DNA of 64,000 nucleotides from Segatella copri (lineage in GTDB: Bacteria > Bacteroidota > Bacteroidia > Bacteroidales > Bacteroidaceae), in contig NZ_CP156891.1 in NCBI RefSeq assembly GCF_019249795.2, positions 310,001-374,000 on the forward strand, in the 5' to 3' direction. A program made the position numbers and the translations under genes. Shown piece by piece: positions 1 to 9,738 of the stretch. The first letter of the stretch is position 1. Each line of letters begins with the position of its first letter. The notes under the pieces are model-generated. The model searched no databases. It had not been told where the DNA came from and worked only from the letters and a program-made list of their open reading frames with translations.

Positions 1-1824
1 ATTATCGGCTATGGTATTGATCATGAAGAGCGTAAGGATGCGGTCGGCCTTGACCACGGCATCTGTAGGTTCTACATCGAGTTTCACGCCCTGCATCTGG
101 AAGCTCATCTTGCCCTTGCTTACAATATCGAAAAGCTGCTGGAGCGGGAAACTTTCGATACGCAGGCTGAGTGAGCCCTGGCGCATCTGAATCCACTCTG
201 TAAGCACGTTGTTATATTGGTTTATCTTATCCGTGAGTTCGGCGATATACTGGTAGCGTTCTTGCCGCACCTCATCGCTTTCGCCCCCTTCGGAGAGTCG
301 GTTTACCTCGTGAATCATGCGGTCGATAAAAGGCGTAATACTGTTTACGAGCGAAATCTTAGCCCTTTGTTCCAGATTGCGTTTCTTGTTTTCTTCGATA
401 TGCAGTCGGGTTACGTTCAGGTCATCCTGAACCTCCTCCTGCTTATCTTTTAATTCGTTGATTTTCTTAGTGTTATTCTCGCTCCACTCACGCAAAGGTG
501 CAAGCAGTTTATCCATCGACTGGTTCTTCATCTTCTTGCGCTTCATGTGGTCGAAAACGTAGAGTAGAACCACCACGAGCACAATCATCGCCACCACGGC
601 AGCAATCATCAGGTTGAGCTGCTGGGCGTTCTCGTCGAGTGCCGCGGCACGTGCCTCCAGCTGGCGGTCCTGTCGCGAACGGTCCTGCAAATCCAGATAG
701 ATATTGCGGTTGTAATCGCTCTGCTGCTTATCATCTATAGCCGAATAAACCAGACAGAGTCTTTCACGTATCGACGCTACGAGGTCGGGTGCCTGCTCGA
801 TGGCCTTGTTGTCGTTCAGGGCATGATTCAGGCAGTCGAGCGCAGAAGAATAATCATGGATATCCCAGAAACATTCAGCCAGCGTACGGTTGGCTCCGGC
901 AGTCTGATAAACATCTCCGTAGCTCGAAAAGAGGTTGAGGGCACGCTGGGCAAAGTTGCCAGCCAGCAGATTGTTTGGCATCTGCTCGATGTTGAGATAC
1001 TGGAAGGCAGGCAGGTTGTTACGGATGAGGAATTCGCTCACCTCTCCTTTTCTGAGATGCTCGCTAATAGACTGCAGGGCGTTAGCCTGCCAGTAAGGAT
1101 AAGGATGGGCAGGGTCGCTAGCCAACATGTAGCAGCTGATCAGCCGGTCGAATTCCGCCTGATTGATTTCGTTTTCGGTTTCCTTGACGATAGCTCCGCC
1201 CGAACCTATATTATAAAGATAGTTGAGATATTGTGCCGAATCCTGTTCCAGCTCATCTGGGTCCAGACGGTTAAGCTCCTGAAGCATCGGCTCGTCTAAG
1301 CCCACATAATAAAAATAGGTGGCGGCCACAATATAGAATTCAGATTTCGCATAAATCACGCGTTTGTTTTCCCTCGGGGGCATGGAATTCACCTCTTCGC
1401 GAATTCTGCGCAAACGCCTCATCGCCTTTTCGCGATAAGCATAAAAATCTTTGTTGTGCGATTCTCTCTGGCAGAGTCGCATGTTCTGAACATCGGCAAT
1501 AGCGAGTTCTATCTGATTATCGCTCTCCTCTTCAATCTTCTTCAGCCATCCCTTGGCACCCTTGTTATCCATCTTGGCTATACAGACGAAGGCAAGGTTG
1601 TTATAGGCTTCGGCACGGCCTGAGGGATAATCTTCTGAAAGTTTCAAAGCCCTCTCAGCCAGCACTTTAGTAGAATCGAGATTGCGATAATGATAAGCAT
1701 AGGATTGCTCGTTCAGCTCATCTACCCTTGCCTTATTCGCAGGAGAACAAGCTGAAAGAAAAAATGCCGCCACCACCAGAATTGATGATGGCGACATGAA
1801 ACAAAACGATGCGAAAAACTGCAT
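1..1824 (-). CDS. Sensor histidine kinase-like lipoprotein, DUF5112/DUF5113 type (3' end outside window)
   Basis: The frame is open from an ATG at 1824 to the window edge (608 codons); an ATG at 1797 is also in frame. I prefer 1824 because it completes a signal peptide ending in a lipobox-like LSAC (Cys26). Residues about 27-400 are helical and TPR-like. One membrane segment follows near 402-423, then a charged coiled coil, and the visible end has a histidine-kinase-like N-box (NTIADN near 602-608). Bacteroidota carry such periplasmic-TPR sensor proteins (DUF5112/DUF5113), usually next to a response regulator, which would lie left of this window. Sensor function is inferred from architecture; the ATPase core is cut off, so kinase activity cannot be judged. 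Confidence 0.7.
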   Translation of the reverse strand, partial: MQFFASFCFMSPSSILVVAAFFLSACSPANKARVDELNEQSYAYHYRNLDSTKVLAERALKLSEDYPSGRAEAYNNLAFVCIAKMDNKGAKGWLKKIEEESDNQIELAIADVQNMRLCQRESHNKDFYAYREKAMRRLRRIREEVNSMPPRENKRVIYAKSEFYIVAATYFYYVGLDEPMLQELNRLDPDELEQDSAQYLNYLYNIGSGGAIVKETENEINQAEFDRLISCYMLASDPAHPYPYWQANALQSISEHLRKGEVSEFLIRNNLPAFQYLNIEQMPNNLLAGNFAQRALNLFSSYGDVYQTAGANRTLAECFWDIHDYSSALDCLNHALNDNKAIEQAPDLVASIRERLCLVYSAIDDKQQSDYNRNIYLDLQDRSRQDRQLEARAAALDENAQQLNLMIAAVVAMIVLVVVLLYVFDHMKRKKMKNQSMDKLLAPLREWSENNTKKINELKDKQEEVQDDLNVTRLHIEENKKRNLEQRAKISLVNSITPFIDRMIHEVNRLSEGGESDEVRQERYQYIAELTDKINQYNNVLTEWIQMRQGSLSLRIESFPLQQLFDIVSKGKMSFQMQGVKLDVEPTDAVVKADRILTLFMINTIADN

Positions 1825-1846
1825 CTCTAATGAAAAATAGTCTAAA

Positions 1847-2518
1847 TTAAGCGCGAGCCTTCGCGATGTAACCGAGAGCCTCCTGACACTTGGCTGTGAT
1901 GGCAGCCCAATCGCCAGCAGCAACTGTCTCCTTAGGGAAGAGCTTAGAGCCCATACCTACGCAGAGAACGCCAGCCTTGATCCAAGGAGTAAGATTCTCC
2001 TCTGTTGGCTCTACGGCACCTGTTACCATGATGTTGCTCCAACGCAAAGGTGCCATTACGTTCTTGACGAATGAAGGACCGCCTACGTTACCTGCTGGGA
2101 ATACCTTGGTTACGTCGCAACCGGCAGCCTGAGCATTATTGATTTCTGTTACAGAACCGCAACCTGGTGAATAAGGAACCAGACGACGGTTGCAAACTGG
2201 AGCAATATCTGGGTTGAAGTTAGGACCTACGATGAAGTTAGCGCCGAGCTGGAGATACAGAGAAGCTGTACCGGCATCAACAACTGTACCTGCACCCAAG
2301 ATCATCTCAGGACAAGCCTTTTCGGCCCACTTTACCAACTCTCCGAAAATCTCGTGAGCGAAGTCACCACGGTTAGTAAACTCGAAAACACGTACGCCAC
2401 CCTCGTAACAAGCCTTGATGACGTTCTTGCAGATTTCAACATCCTTATTGAAGAAAACAGGTACCATACCAGTCTCTTTCATGGCTGCCATAACCTGCAT
2501 TTTGCTAAACTTTGCCAT
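1847..2518 (-). CDS. eda: KDPG / 4-hydroxy-2-oxoglutarate aldolase
   Basis: This 223-residue TIM-barrel aldolase cleaves 2-keto-3-deoxy-6-phosphogluconate to pyruvate and glyceraldehyde-3-phosphate, the last step of uronate and Entner-Doudoroff catabolism. Family landmarks are visible: FEFTNR with the catalytic Glu at residue 46, GAGTV at 75-79, and the Schiff-base Lys138 in KVFPA. Length is normal for the family. It is the second gene of a minus-strand pair with the upstream KDG kinase (about 100 nt apart), so substrate formation and cleavage are encoded side by side. The LacI-type regulator encoded divergently beyond the kinase is the likely controller (inference). Confidence 0.93.
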   Translation of the reverse strand: MAKFSKMQVMAAMKETGMVPVFFNKDVEICKNVIKACYEGGVRVFEFTNRGDFAHEIFGELVKWAEKACPEMILGAGTVVDAGTASLYLQLGANFIVGPNFNPDIAPVCNRRLVPYSPGCGSVTEINNAQAAGCDVTKVFPAGNVGGPSFVKNVMAPLRWSNIMVTGAVEPTEENLTPWIKAGVLCVGMGSKLFPKETVAAGDWAAITAKCQEALGYIAKARA

Positions 2519-2539
2519 TACCTTATATGAATTAACAAT

Positions 2540-2623
2540 GAATAGTTTATAGTTTATAGGAGCTACGCCGTAAGCAAGACAGTCTATAAACTATCAACTA
2601 TAAACTATAAACTTTAAACTATA
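2540..2623. repeat. AT-rich inverted repeat between kdgK and eda
   Basis: The gap between the two minus-strand genes holds AGTTTATAGTTTATAG at about 2543-2558 and several copies of its complement (CTATAAACTA-type units) at 2584-2623. The arms can pair around a short GC-richer centre. It may be a transcript-stabilising or attenuating hairpin, or one of the dispersed intergenic repeats common in Bacteroidales; the sequence alone does not decide. Confidence 0.5.
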
Positions 2624-2624
2624 A

Positions 2625-3647
2625 TTATCTCTGAACTCGACCATTAGCGTTACCGCCAGCCAGGCTCTCTACCTCGTCAGCAGATACCAGGTTGAAGTCG
2701 CCAGGGATAGTATGCTTCAAAGCAGAAGCAGCTACCGCAAACTCAAGAGCCTCGCCCTGAGTCTCCTTAGTAAGAAGACCGTGGATCAGACCACCAGAGA
2801 AAGAGTCGCCACCACCAACGCGGTCGATGATAGGGTTGATGTCATAGTGCTTGCTCTGATAGAACTCCTTACCATCATAGATAAGAGCCTTCCAGCCGTT
2901 GTGTGTAGCAGAGAGAGATTCGCGGAGAGTAGAAACAACATACTTGAATCCGAACTCCTTCATCATGCCCTTGAAGATTCCGTAATAACCCTCAGCATCA
3001 GTCTTACCGCCCTCTACGTCAGCATCTGGCTTGAAGCCCAGGCAGAGCTGAGCATCTTCCTCATTACCGATGCAAACATCAACATACTTCATCAGAGGAC
3101 GCATAACAGAGATAGCCTTCTCTGAAGTCCAGAGCTTCTTGCGGAAGTTGAGGTCAACAGAAACAGTTACGCCGTGACGCTTAGCAGCCTCACAAGCCAA
3201 CTTGGTAAGTTCAGCAGCCTTGTCGCTAATAGCTGGAGTAATACCGCTCCAATGGAACCACTGGGCACCCTCCATAATCTTGTCGAAATCGAAATCAGAT
3301 GGGTCAGCCTCAGCAATTGCGCTGTGTGCACGGTCGTAGATTACCTTGGATGGGCGCATAGAAGCACCAGTCTCGGCATAGTAGAGACCTACGCGGTCGC
3401 CACCACGAGCGATGAACTCTGTGTTAACGCCGTAACGACGGAGACCGTTGACAGCAATCTGACCGATCTCGTGCTTAGGGAGCTTAGATACGAAGTAAGC
3501 ATCATGACCATAGTTAGCCAAGCTTACAGCTACGTTAGCCTCACCACCACCAGGGATGATGCGAAGTGATTCACTCTGAATGAAACGATCATTGCCTTCT
3601 GGTGATAAACGAAGCATGATCTCACCTAATGTTACAATTTTTGCCAT
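2625..3647 (-). CDS. kdgK: 2-keto-3-deoxygluconate kinase, PfkB family
   Basis: A 340-residue sugar kinase predicted to phosphorylate 2-keto-3-deoxygluconate with ATP, supplying KDPG to the aldolase encoded next. The N-terminal PfkB signature is GGGEANVA near residues 33-40. The C-terminal signature is VGGGDSFSGG, with the catalytic Asp near 281. I start at the ATG at 3647 (MAKIVTLGE), because the 21 codons between it and the upstream ATG at 3710 are lysine/asparagine-rich leader unlike the family N-terminus. Substrate choice rests on the neighbouring eda and uxaA genes; another keto-sugar kinase remains possible. Confidence 0.88.
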   Translation of the reverse strand: MAKIVTLGEIMLRLSPEGNDRFIQSESLRIIPGGGEANVAVSLANYGHDAYFVSKLPKHEIGQIAVNGLRRYGVNTEFIARGGDRVGLYYAETGASMRPSKVIYDRAHSAIAEADPSDFDFDKIMEGAQWFHWSGITPAISDKAAELTKLACEAAKRHGVTVSVDLNFRKKLWTSEKAISVMRPLMKYVDVCIGNEEDAQLCLGFKPDADVEGGKTDAEGYYGIFKGMMKEFGFKYVVSTLRESLSATHNGWKALIYDGKEFYQSKHYDINPIIDRVGGGDSFSGGLIHGLLTKETQGEALEFAVAASALKHTIPGDFNLVSADEVESLAGGNANGRVQR

Positions 3648-4041
3648 GTTTGATAGTTTTAATTTTTTTGTTTTTATTTTGTTTGTTATGAGTAACAAAT
3701 TAAATTCCACTTTTCAGTAGAGAAATGAAGTACAATTATCAGTTGTCGTTCAATTTCGAGGGCAAAAATAACCATAATTTCTCGAATAACGAAATAAAAT
3801 CGCATTTTTTTTTGTTTTTCGTGCAAAAAAGTTGCTGTGTCTTCGCACAATTCAAAAAATTGTTGTATATTTGCGGCAAAATTCGCACTTGTGGTCGCAC
3901 ACAACAGAATTGCTTAATACTAATTGTGGTCTGTGCACAGCTAGGAAGTACCTGCGACGTTTTATCTATCGTAGCCCCCAGGAGAGGCTCCTTATATAAT
4001 AAGTACACGCGAGGCAACCAGACCCGTAATGCTAAAAAACA
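3648..4041. promoter_or_regulatory. Divergent uronate control region (kdgK-eda / lacI-type)
   Basis: This 394-nt gene-free stretch separates the divergent kinase and regulator genes. On the plus strand TATATTTG at 3866-3873 matches the Bacteroidota -7 element, but its -33 partner is weak. A perfect 10-bp palindrome, CTGTGCACAG at 3931-3940, lies between that promoter and the regulator start; such short palindromes suit LacI-type dimers, so it is a candidate operator (inference). Nothing else coding is seen here. Confidence 0.45.
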
Positions 4042-5106
4042 ATGGCCGAAAAAATCAGAATCAAGGATATTGCCGAGAGAGCTGGCGTATCCGTTGGAAC
4101 CGTAGACCGAGTTCTGCACGACCGTCCAAACGTGTCGAAACCTGCACGCGACAAGGTCGAGAAAGCCCTCAAGGAAATGAATTATCAGCCTAATGTGTAC
4201 GCCAGCGCTCTGGCTTACAACAAATCCTATACCTTCTACCTGCTGATTCCGAAACACGAATCGGAGGCTTACTGGGAGGAGATAGAGGAAGGCGCAAAAA
4301 AATGTGAAGATACCCGACGTGACTTCCATATCGATGTAGAGATTCGTTTCTATGAGCGTTCCAGCGAGGAATCGTTCCGCGAAGAAGGCAACAAGATTCT
4401 TGAGGCCAGTCCGGAAGGAGTCATCGTGGTGCCTTCATCGCTCGACGTGACCCGCGAGTTTACCGAGGCGTTGCACCACAAAAGCATCCCATTCATCCTG
4501 CTCGACTCCTACATGCCCGATCTGCGTCCGCTCTCTTTCTTCGGCCAGGATTCGTTCTGTTCCGGTTTCTTCGCAGCCAAGATGCTGATGATGCTTGCAG
4601 CAAAGGAAGATGAAATCCTGCTCATGAGGCAGACCAAAGACGGAAGAGTGGTCAGCAAGCAGCAGGACAACCGAGAGGTTGGATTCCGCCATTACATGCA
4701 CGACCACTTCCCTAACGTGAAGATTACCTTGCTCGACCTGCCGTTGAGCGGCACACGTGCTGAATTCGTCAAAATGCTGGAGAAGTTCTTTGCCGGACAT
4801 CCGAACATCCACCATTGCATCACCATGACTTCGAAGGCGCACATCGTGGGCGACTTCCTGCTGAAGACCAACCGCCGCGACGTTCAGATCATGGGCTATG
4901 ATATGGTGGAGAAAAACGCCCGCTGTCTGCGCGAAGGAAGCATTTCCTTCCTCATCGCCCAGCACGCCTACATGCAGGGTTACTCCTGCGTAGACACGCT
5001 CTTCCAGGCCATCGTGCTGAAGAAGAAAGTTACACCGGTAAACTATATGCCTATCGAGCTGCTGATGAAGGAAAATGTAGATTTCTATCGCAGAACCCAG
5101 CTCTAA
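4042..5106 (+). CDS. LacI-family transcriptional regulator
   Basis: A 354-residue regulator. The N-terminal LacI helix-turn-helix occupies about residues 6-26 (IKDIAERAGVSVGTVDRVLH), followed by the hinge region (NVYASALA) and a periplasmic-binding-protein-like sensor domain of about 290 residues. The effector is probably a uronate or keto-deoxy sugar acid, because the gene sits between divergent KDG kinase/aldolase genes and the altronate dehydratase gene 90 nt downstream. Start at 4042 gives the canonical MAEKIRIKDIA opening. The exact ligand cannot be read from sequence. Confidence 0.92.
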   Translation: MAEKIRIKDIAERAGVSVGTVDRVLHDRPNVSKPARDKVEKALKEMNYQPNVYASALAYNKSYTFYLLIPKHESEAYWEEIEEGAKKCEDTRRDFHIDVEIRFYERSSEESFREEGNKILEASPEGVIVVPSSLDVTREFTEALHHKSIPFILLDSYMPDLRPLSFFGQDSFCSGFFAAKMLMMLAAKEDEILLMRQTKDGRVVSKQQDNREVGFRHYMHDHFPNVKITLLDLPLSGTRAEFVKMLEKFFAGHPNIHHCITMTSKAHIVGDFLLKTNRRDVQIMGYDMVEKNARCLREGSISFLIAQHAYMQGYSCVDTLFQAIVLKKKVTPVNYMPIELLMKENVDFYRRTQL

Positions 5107-5196
5107 GGCTATCGGGCAGAACAGGGTTTCCGCATGGAAGAATATTCTTACAGGAACATTATAAATTATAAACAATAAATAAAAAACAGACTACGT

Positions 5197-6693
5197 ATGG
5201 AACAATCAAGTTTTATCAAGATTAACCCTGCCGACTCGGTAGTGGTTTGCTTGCGCCCTATGAAGAAGGGTGAAACGATTGAAGTAGATGGCAAGGCCAT
5301 CACATTATTGCAGGATACTCCTGCAGGACACAAGGTGCTCATCAACGATGCTGCCGAGGGTACAGATATTCTGAAGTATGGCTACCCTATCGGTCATGCA
5401 AAGACCGGTCTCAAGGCGGGCGAATGGGTAAACGAGAACAACCTCAAGACTAATCTTGCCGGTACGCTCGAATATACCTACAACCCGGTTAACGAGCAGC
5501 TGAACATCGCTAAGGAAAACCGCACCTTCAAGGGCTACGTTCGCAAGAATGGCGAAGTAGGCGTAAGAAACGAAATATGGGTAGTTCCTACCGTGGGCTG
5601 CGTTAACGGCGTGGCTGAGAAGCTGGTAGAACTCCTCAAGAAAGAAACAGGCAGCGAAGGCATCGACGCCATCCACGCATGGCACCACAACTTCGGTTGC
5701 TCACAACTCTCGGGCGACCATGAGAATACCCGCAAGGTGCTTCGTGATATCTGTCTGCATCCAAACGCAGGTGCCGTGCTCGTTCTCTCGCTCGGCTGCG
5801 AGAACAACCAGCCAGATGATTTCATGAAGATGCTCGGCAACTATGATTACGACCGCATCAAACTTCTTGTAACACAGAAGGTTGAAGGCGATGAGCTCGA
5901 GGAAGGCATGAAGATTCTGCGCAACCTCTATGCCCTGGCTAAGGAAGACAAGCGCGAGGAAGTTCCGGTAAGCAAACTGCGCGTAGGTTTGAAGTGTGGC
6001 GGTTCTGACGGCTTCAGCGGAATTACAGCCAACCCATTGGTAGGTGAATTTAGCGACTGGCTCGTAGCTCAGGGCGGTACAAGCATCCTGACAGAGGTAC
6101 CGGAAATGTTTGGCGCAGAAACCATTCTGATGAACCGTTGCGAAAATAAGGAACTCTTCGACAAGACCGTTCACCTGATTAACGACTTCAAGGAGTACTT
6201 CCTGAGCCATGGTGAACCAGTTGGCGAGAACCCTTCTCCAGGTAACAAGGCAGGTGGTATCTCAACCCTCGAAGATAAGGCTTTGGGTTGCACCCAGAAG
6301 TGCGGCCGTGCTCCGGTAAGCGGCGTGCTCCAATATGGCGACCGTCTGGAGACAACCGGTTTGAACCTGCTTTCAGCTCCGGGTAACGACCTTGTAGCAG
6401 CCACAGCTCTGGCTTCAGCAGGTTGCCAGCTCGTTCTCTTCACCACAGGTCGCGGAACCCCATTCGGAACCTTTGTGCCAACGATGAAGATTTCTACCAA
6501 CAGCAATCTGGCAAAGAACAAGCCAAACTGGATTGACTTCAACGCCGGCGCTCTGGTAGAAGGTGTAGAAATGAAAGACTTGGTAAGCAAGTTTATTGAT
6601 AAGATTATAGCCGTAGCAAGTGGCGAGGAGGCTCGCAACGAGTATAATGGCTATCGTGAAATCTCCATCTTCAAGAATGGAGTAACTCTTTAA
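5197..6693 (+). CDS. uxaA: Altronate dehydratase, UxaA family
   Basis: A 498-residue dehydratase converting D-altronate to 2-keto-3-deoxygluconate in galacturonate catabolism. An N-terminal SAF domain (about residues 10-95) is followed by the large galactarate dehydratase/altronate hydrolase core, with HNFGC near 167 and CGGSDGFSGI near 267. Length matches full two-domain UxaA. It lies between the LacI-type regulator and an NhaC-like antiporter, with 20 nt to the latter, and supplies the substrate of the divergently encoded KDG kinase. A related sugar-acid dehydratase specificity cannot be excluded. Confidence 0.92.
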   Translation: MEQSSFIKINPADSVVVCLRPMKKGETIEVDGKAITLLQDTPAGHKVLINDAAEGTDILKYGYPIGHAKTGLKAGEWVNENNLKTNLAGTLEYTYNPVNEQLNIAKENRTFKGYVRKNGEVGVRNEIWVVPTVGCVNGVAEKLVELLKKETGSEGIDAIHAWHHNFGCSQLSGDHENTRKVLRDICLHPNAGAVLVLSLGCENNQPDDFMKMLGNYDYDRIKLLVTQKVEGDELEEGMKILRNLYALAKEDKREEVPVSKLRVGLKCGGSDGFSGITANPLVGEFSDWLVAQGGTSILTEVPEMFGAETILMNRCENKELFDKTVHLINDFKEYFLSHGEPVGENPSPGNKAGGISTLEDKALGCTQKCGRAPVSGVLQYGDRLETTGLNLLSAPGNDLVAATALASAGCQLVLFTTGRGTPFGTFVPTMKISTNSNLAKNKPNWIDFNAGALVEGVEMKDLVSKFIDKIIAVASGEEARNEYNGYREISIFKNGVTL

Positions 6694-6712
6694 TTAAGAA
6701 GAAAAAAGAAGT

Positions 6713-8023
6713 ATGAGTAATAAAAAAGGTTTGCTGGCGTTGTCGCCATTATTTTTGCTGATTGTCCTCATCGTGGCTTTTACCGTATATTCGGTAGACA
6801 GCAGTCATCAGGACACCAGCCTCTCGCTCACAGTAGCGTTCATGATTTCGAGCATTTATGCCGTGGCTATTTCCGGCGGAATGCCTGTCAGGAAACGAGT
6901 GGACACATACAGCAAGGGTGCCGGCGCCAACAACCTGATGCTCATGCTCTGGATTTACGTGCTGGCTGGCTCGTTTGCCGCATCAGCCAAGGCGATGGGA
7001 GCCGTTGATGCAACCGTCAACCTGGCGCTCAGCATCCTGCCAGCCAGCATGATTCTGCCAGGACTCTTCCTGGCTGCCTGCTTTATCTCCGTATCTATCG
7101 GAACAAGTGTGGGAACCGTAGTGGCTCTGGTTCCGATAGCCGCCGGACTGGCCCACTCGATGGATGCTAACGTAGGCATGATGACCGCCATCATCGTAGG
7201 TGGCGCTTATTTCGGCGACAACCTCTCGTTCATCTCCGATACGACGGTTGTTGCTACGCAGACGCAGAACTGCAAGATGAGCGATAAGTTCAAGGTCAAC
7301 TCCATGATTGTGGTTCCGGCCGCCGTACTCGTGCTCATCGCCTATTCTGTCATGGGAGTCGGTCTTCAGACCCCAACCCACATCAACGAGGTAGAATACA
7401 TGAAAGTATTGCCTTACCTCACCGTCCTCGTTACCGCTATTGCCGGCATGAATGTAATGGCTGTTCTCACTCTGGGCACCCTACTCTGTGGCGCCATCGG
7501 CATAGGCAGTCATCTTCTGGGTGCCTCCGGAAGCTACGACCTCTTTGGCTGGTTCTCAGCCATGGGCAACGGCATTATCGGCATGGGCGAACTCATTATC
7601 ATCGCCATGATGGCAGGTGGTATGCTCGAAATCATCCGCGAAAACGGCGGAATCGATTTCATCATCAACAAGATTACAGCCCACGTAAACAGCAAGCGTG
7701 GAGCCGAACTTTCTATCGCCGCCCTCGTTTCGATGGTAAACATCTGTACGGCAAATAATACGGTAGCGATTCTGACAGTAGGAAATATTTCGAAAAAGAT
7801 AGGCGACCGGTTTGGCGTAGACAACCGCAAGGCAGCCAGCATTCTCGACACCTTCTCATGCATGGTTCAGGGATTGATTCCTTATGGCGTACAGATGCTC
7901 CTGGCAGCCGGCCTGGCCAATCTCAGTCCGATGGACATTCTTCCTTATCTCTACTATCCGCTGGCGATAGGTGTGGCAGCCCTGCTGGCCATCCTCTTGC
8001 GCTATCCTAAGAGATACAGTTAG
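6713..8023 (+). CDS. NhaC-family Na+/H+ antiporter-like membrane transporter
   Basis: A 436-residue inner-membrane protein with roughly a dozen hydrophobic segments. The antiporter core is recognisable: SVSIGTSVGTVVAL near 123-136 and GGAYFGDNLSFISDTTV near 162-178. The family exchanges Na+ for H+; some members exchange organic acids or amino acids. It starts 20 nt after uxaA and is almost certainly co-transcribed with it. That context suggests either carriage of a uronate-type anion or ion balance during acidic sugar use (inference). Confidence 0.82.
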   Translation: MSNKKGLLALSPLFLLIVLIVAFTVYSVDSSHQDTSLSLTVAFMISSIYAVAISGGMPVRKRVDTYSKGAGANNLMLMLWIYVLAGSFAASAKAMGAVDATVNLALSILPASMILPGLFLAACFISVSIGTSVGTVVALVPIAAGLAHSMDANVGMMTAIIVGGAYFGDNLSFISDTTVVATQTQNCKMSDKFKVNSMIVVPAAVLVLIAYSVMGVGLQTPTHINEVEYMKVLPYLTVLVTAIAGMNVMAVLTLGTLLCGAIGIGSHLLGASGSYDLFGWFSAMGNGIIGMGELIIIAMMAGGMLEIIRENGGIDFIINKITAHVNSKRGAELSIAALVSMVNICTANNTVAILTVGNISKKIGDRFGVDNRKAASILDTFSCMVQGLIPYGVQMLLAAGLANLSPMDILPYLYYPLAIGVAALLAILLRYPKRYS

Positions 8024-8123
8024 GAAGACTTCTAAAAATCAGAGGAGGGTCTCCTTCTGCGTTAGAGATTTCTTGACAGGAAGAACAAAACTTTATTATT
8101 GACTATTAATAAGAACAAGGCAT

Positions 8124-8819
8124 ATGAATTTTCTTCAGCGCAACCTTTTTACTAAGTTCCGTGCCGACAACTTCGGCATCAAGGAAGAAATGGAACCGAT
8201 GACTACCTTTAAGAAGAAAAAGATAGCTCAGATGCTCAAGAACGTGAATGATGTTCCTGCCGGAAAGGTGAAGATGAACAACGGTTTTCTGAACCGACGG
8301 CTCAGCAAGATTCAGGAAGATGAACGCCACGCCATCGATACCTCTATCGAGACTATTTATCTGCTGCGCATCATCGTGGCAAACGTAAATGGAATGCTGG
8401 CTAACGGAATCAATCTCAGAGGAATCATCCAGTTGGGAGACTACCTGAGAACCCGAGGCGACAAGGTAGATTTCGTGAAACTGGAGAAGTGGCTTGCCAA
8501 GCTCCGCATCCAGCGCATCGCCCAGCTGGAAGGAAGCGTGCTCATCACCTTCTTCGATTTTGAACAGGACGAAATCCCATTCGTTCATCACATAGAAAGA
8601 GGCGCCTACAAGCTGACGCTCCGTTCGCTCTACTATAATCTCATGGATCAGCAGGCCATTCAGTTTGAGCAGACCAGCAGCGGCTTTGTACGCACCACGG
8701 GGGGAACCATGCGCAAGAATCTGCGCCGCAGCATGCGCTATCTGCAATACGCTCCGATAGAAACCATGAGCAATTTCATGAACAATTTCTTCCGTTCATT
8801 ATCTGAGATTGAAGAATAA
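8124..8819 (+). CDS. Conserved hypothetical protein, resembles C-terminal part of NTP_transf_5-type proteins
   Basis: A 231-residue soluble protein with no signal peptide. Residues about 90-140 (NLRGIIQLGDYLR ... WLAKLRIQRIAQ) resemble the helical region that follows the nucleotidyltransferase core in NTP_transf_5-type proteins, but no nucleotidyltransferase active site precedes it. The N-terminus is basic and the C-terminal third helical. It stands about 100 nt after the antiporter gene and may or may not share its transcript. I do not recognise a function; the resemblance is weak and from memory. Confidence 0.6.
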   Translation: MNFLQRNLFTKFRADNFGIKEEMEPMTTFKKKKIAQMLKNVNDVPAGKVKMNNGFLNRRLSKIQEDERHAIDTSIETIYLLRIIVANVNGMLANGINLRGIIQLGDYLRTRGDKVDFVKLEKWLAKLRIQRIAQLEGSVLITFFDFEQDEIPFVHHIERGAYKLTLRSLYYNLMDQQAIQFEQTSSGFVRTTGGTMRKNLRRSMRYLQYAPIETMSNFMNNFFRSLSEIEE

Positions 8820-8922
8820 ATTTCAGTAAGGATTGAAGGGGTTAACCTGGGATTCATCAGGACGAAGAGTAAAATATCTATAAAATTAATCTCTTAGTAG
8901 TACGATTTTCATCTGATTTTCG

Positions 8923-8930
8923 TATCTTTG
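8923..8930 (+). promoter_or_regulatory. Bacteroidota -7 element immediately upstream of the GH25 start
   Basis: TATCTTTG at 8923-8930 is a consensus -7 element. Only five nucleotides separate it from the ATG at 8936, so transcription from it would begin at or next to the start codon. No cleaner promoter is seen in the preceding 100 nt. Confidence 0.55.
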
Positions 8931-8935
8931 CATCT

Positions 8936-9622
8936 ATGAAAAAGTTATTTATCTCTATTATAGCATCCATTATTGCCTTGGGAGCCCATGCCCAGGTGCA
9001 ATGCGAAGACACTTGTCGGCACGTTCACGGCATCGACTTGAGTCATTATCAGGGCAACGTGTTCTGGGAAACCGTGGGCGACAACTCTAAGATGGCTTAC
9101 GTTTATCTGAAAGCTACCGAGGGCGGAACCAACATCGACAGCAAATACAAGAAGAATATAGACCTGGCTCATCGCTACGGAATGAAAGTAGGTTCTTATC
9201 ATTTCTACAGACCCCGCATCCCACAGCAGACGCAGTTGGAAAATTTCAAGGCCCAATGCCGTCCGGGAGATCAGGACCTCTTGCCTATGATTGATGTGGA
9301 GACGAAAAGCGGCATGAATACAGAAGAATTCTGCGATTCGCTCTTTAAGTTTCTGCATCTCGTAGAGAAAGCATATAAGCAGAAACCCCTCATCTATACG
9401 GGAGCCAATTTCTATGACAACTATCTTCTAGGCAAGCTAGACAGCTACAAGCTGATGATTGCCCAATATACGAAGCGCATCCCTGTATTGCGCGATGGTA
9501 GAGATTTCGAAATGTGGCAATATACGGGTAAGGGCAAACTCAACGGAATAAACGGCTATGTTGACAAAAGCCGTTTCATGGGGCGCCACAAGCTCAGAGA
9601 AATCAGATTTAGACATCGATAG
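8936..9622 (+). CDS. Secreted glycoside hydrolase family 25 muramidase
   Basis: A 228-residue protein with a clear signal peptide (residues 1-19, ending in AHA-Q) and a GH25 lysozyme domain. Landmarks are GIDLSHYQG near 34-42, YLKATEG near 61-67, the acidic strand MIDVE near 119-123 and a terminal MWQYTGKG motif. GH25 enzymes hydrolyse the glycosidic bonds of peptidoglycan. The start at 8936 is fixed by the signal peptide. The tail is short and basic (FRHR). It may act in wall remodelling or as an exported lysin. Confidence 0.9.
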   Translation: MKKLFISIIASIIALGAHAQVQCEDTCRHVHGIDLSHYQGNVFWETVGDNSKMAYVYLKATEGGTNIDSKYKKNIDLAHRYGMKVGSYHFYRPRIPQQTQLENFKAQCRPGDQDLLPMIDVETKSGMNTEEFCDSLFKFLHLVEKAYKQKPLIYTGANFYDNYLLGKLDSYKLMIAQYTKRIPVLRDGRDFEMWQYTGKGKLNGINGYVDKSRFMGRHKLREIRFRHR

Positions 9623-9738
9623 TACTTGGAACCCTGAACTTGGAACTTTATGATTAGCTTCAAGGTAAAGAGTTGATAAGGTCTGGAAGTAGAGAAGCAT
9701 GAATTATATAAGTAAATTAATAAACACAAAATAGAATT

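Noticed and set aside
823..1299. 158-codon plus-strand frame opposite the sensor gene
   Set aside because: It is the antisense shadow of the continuous minus-strand sensor frame; no promoter or family supports it.
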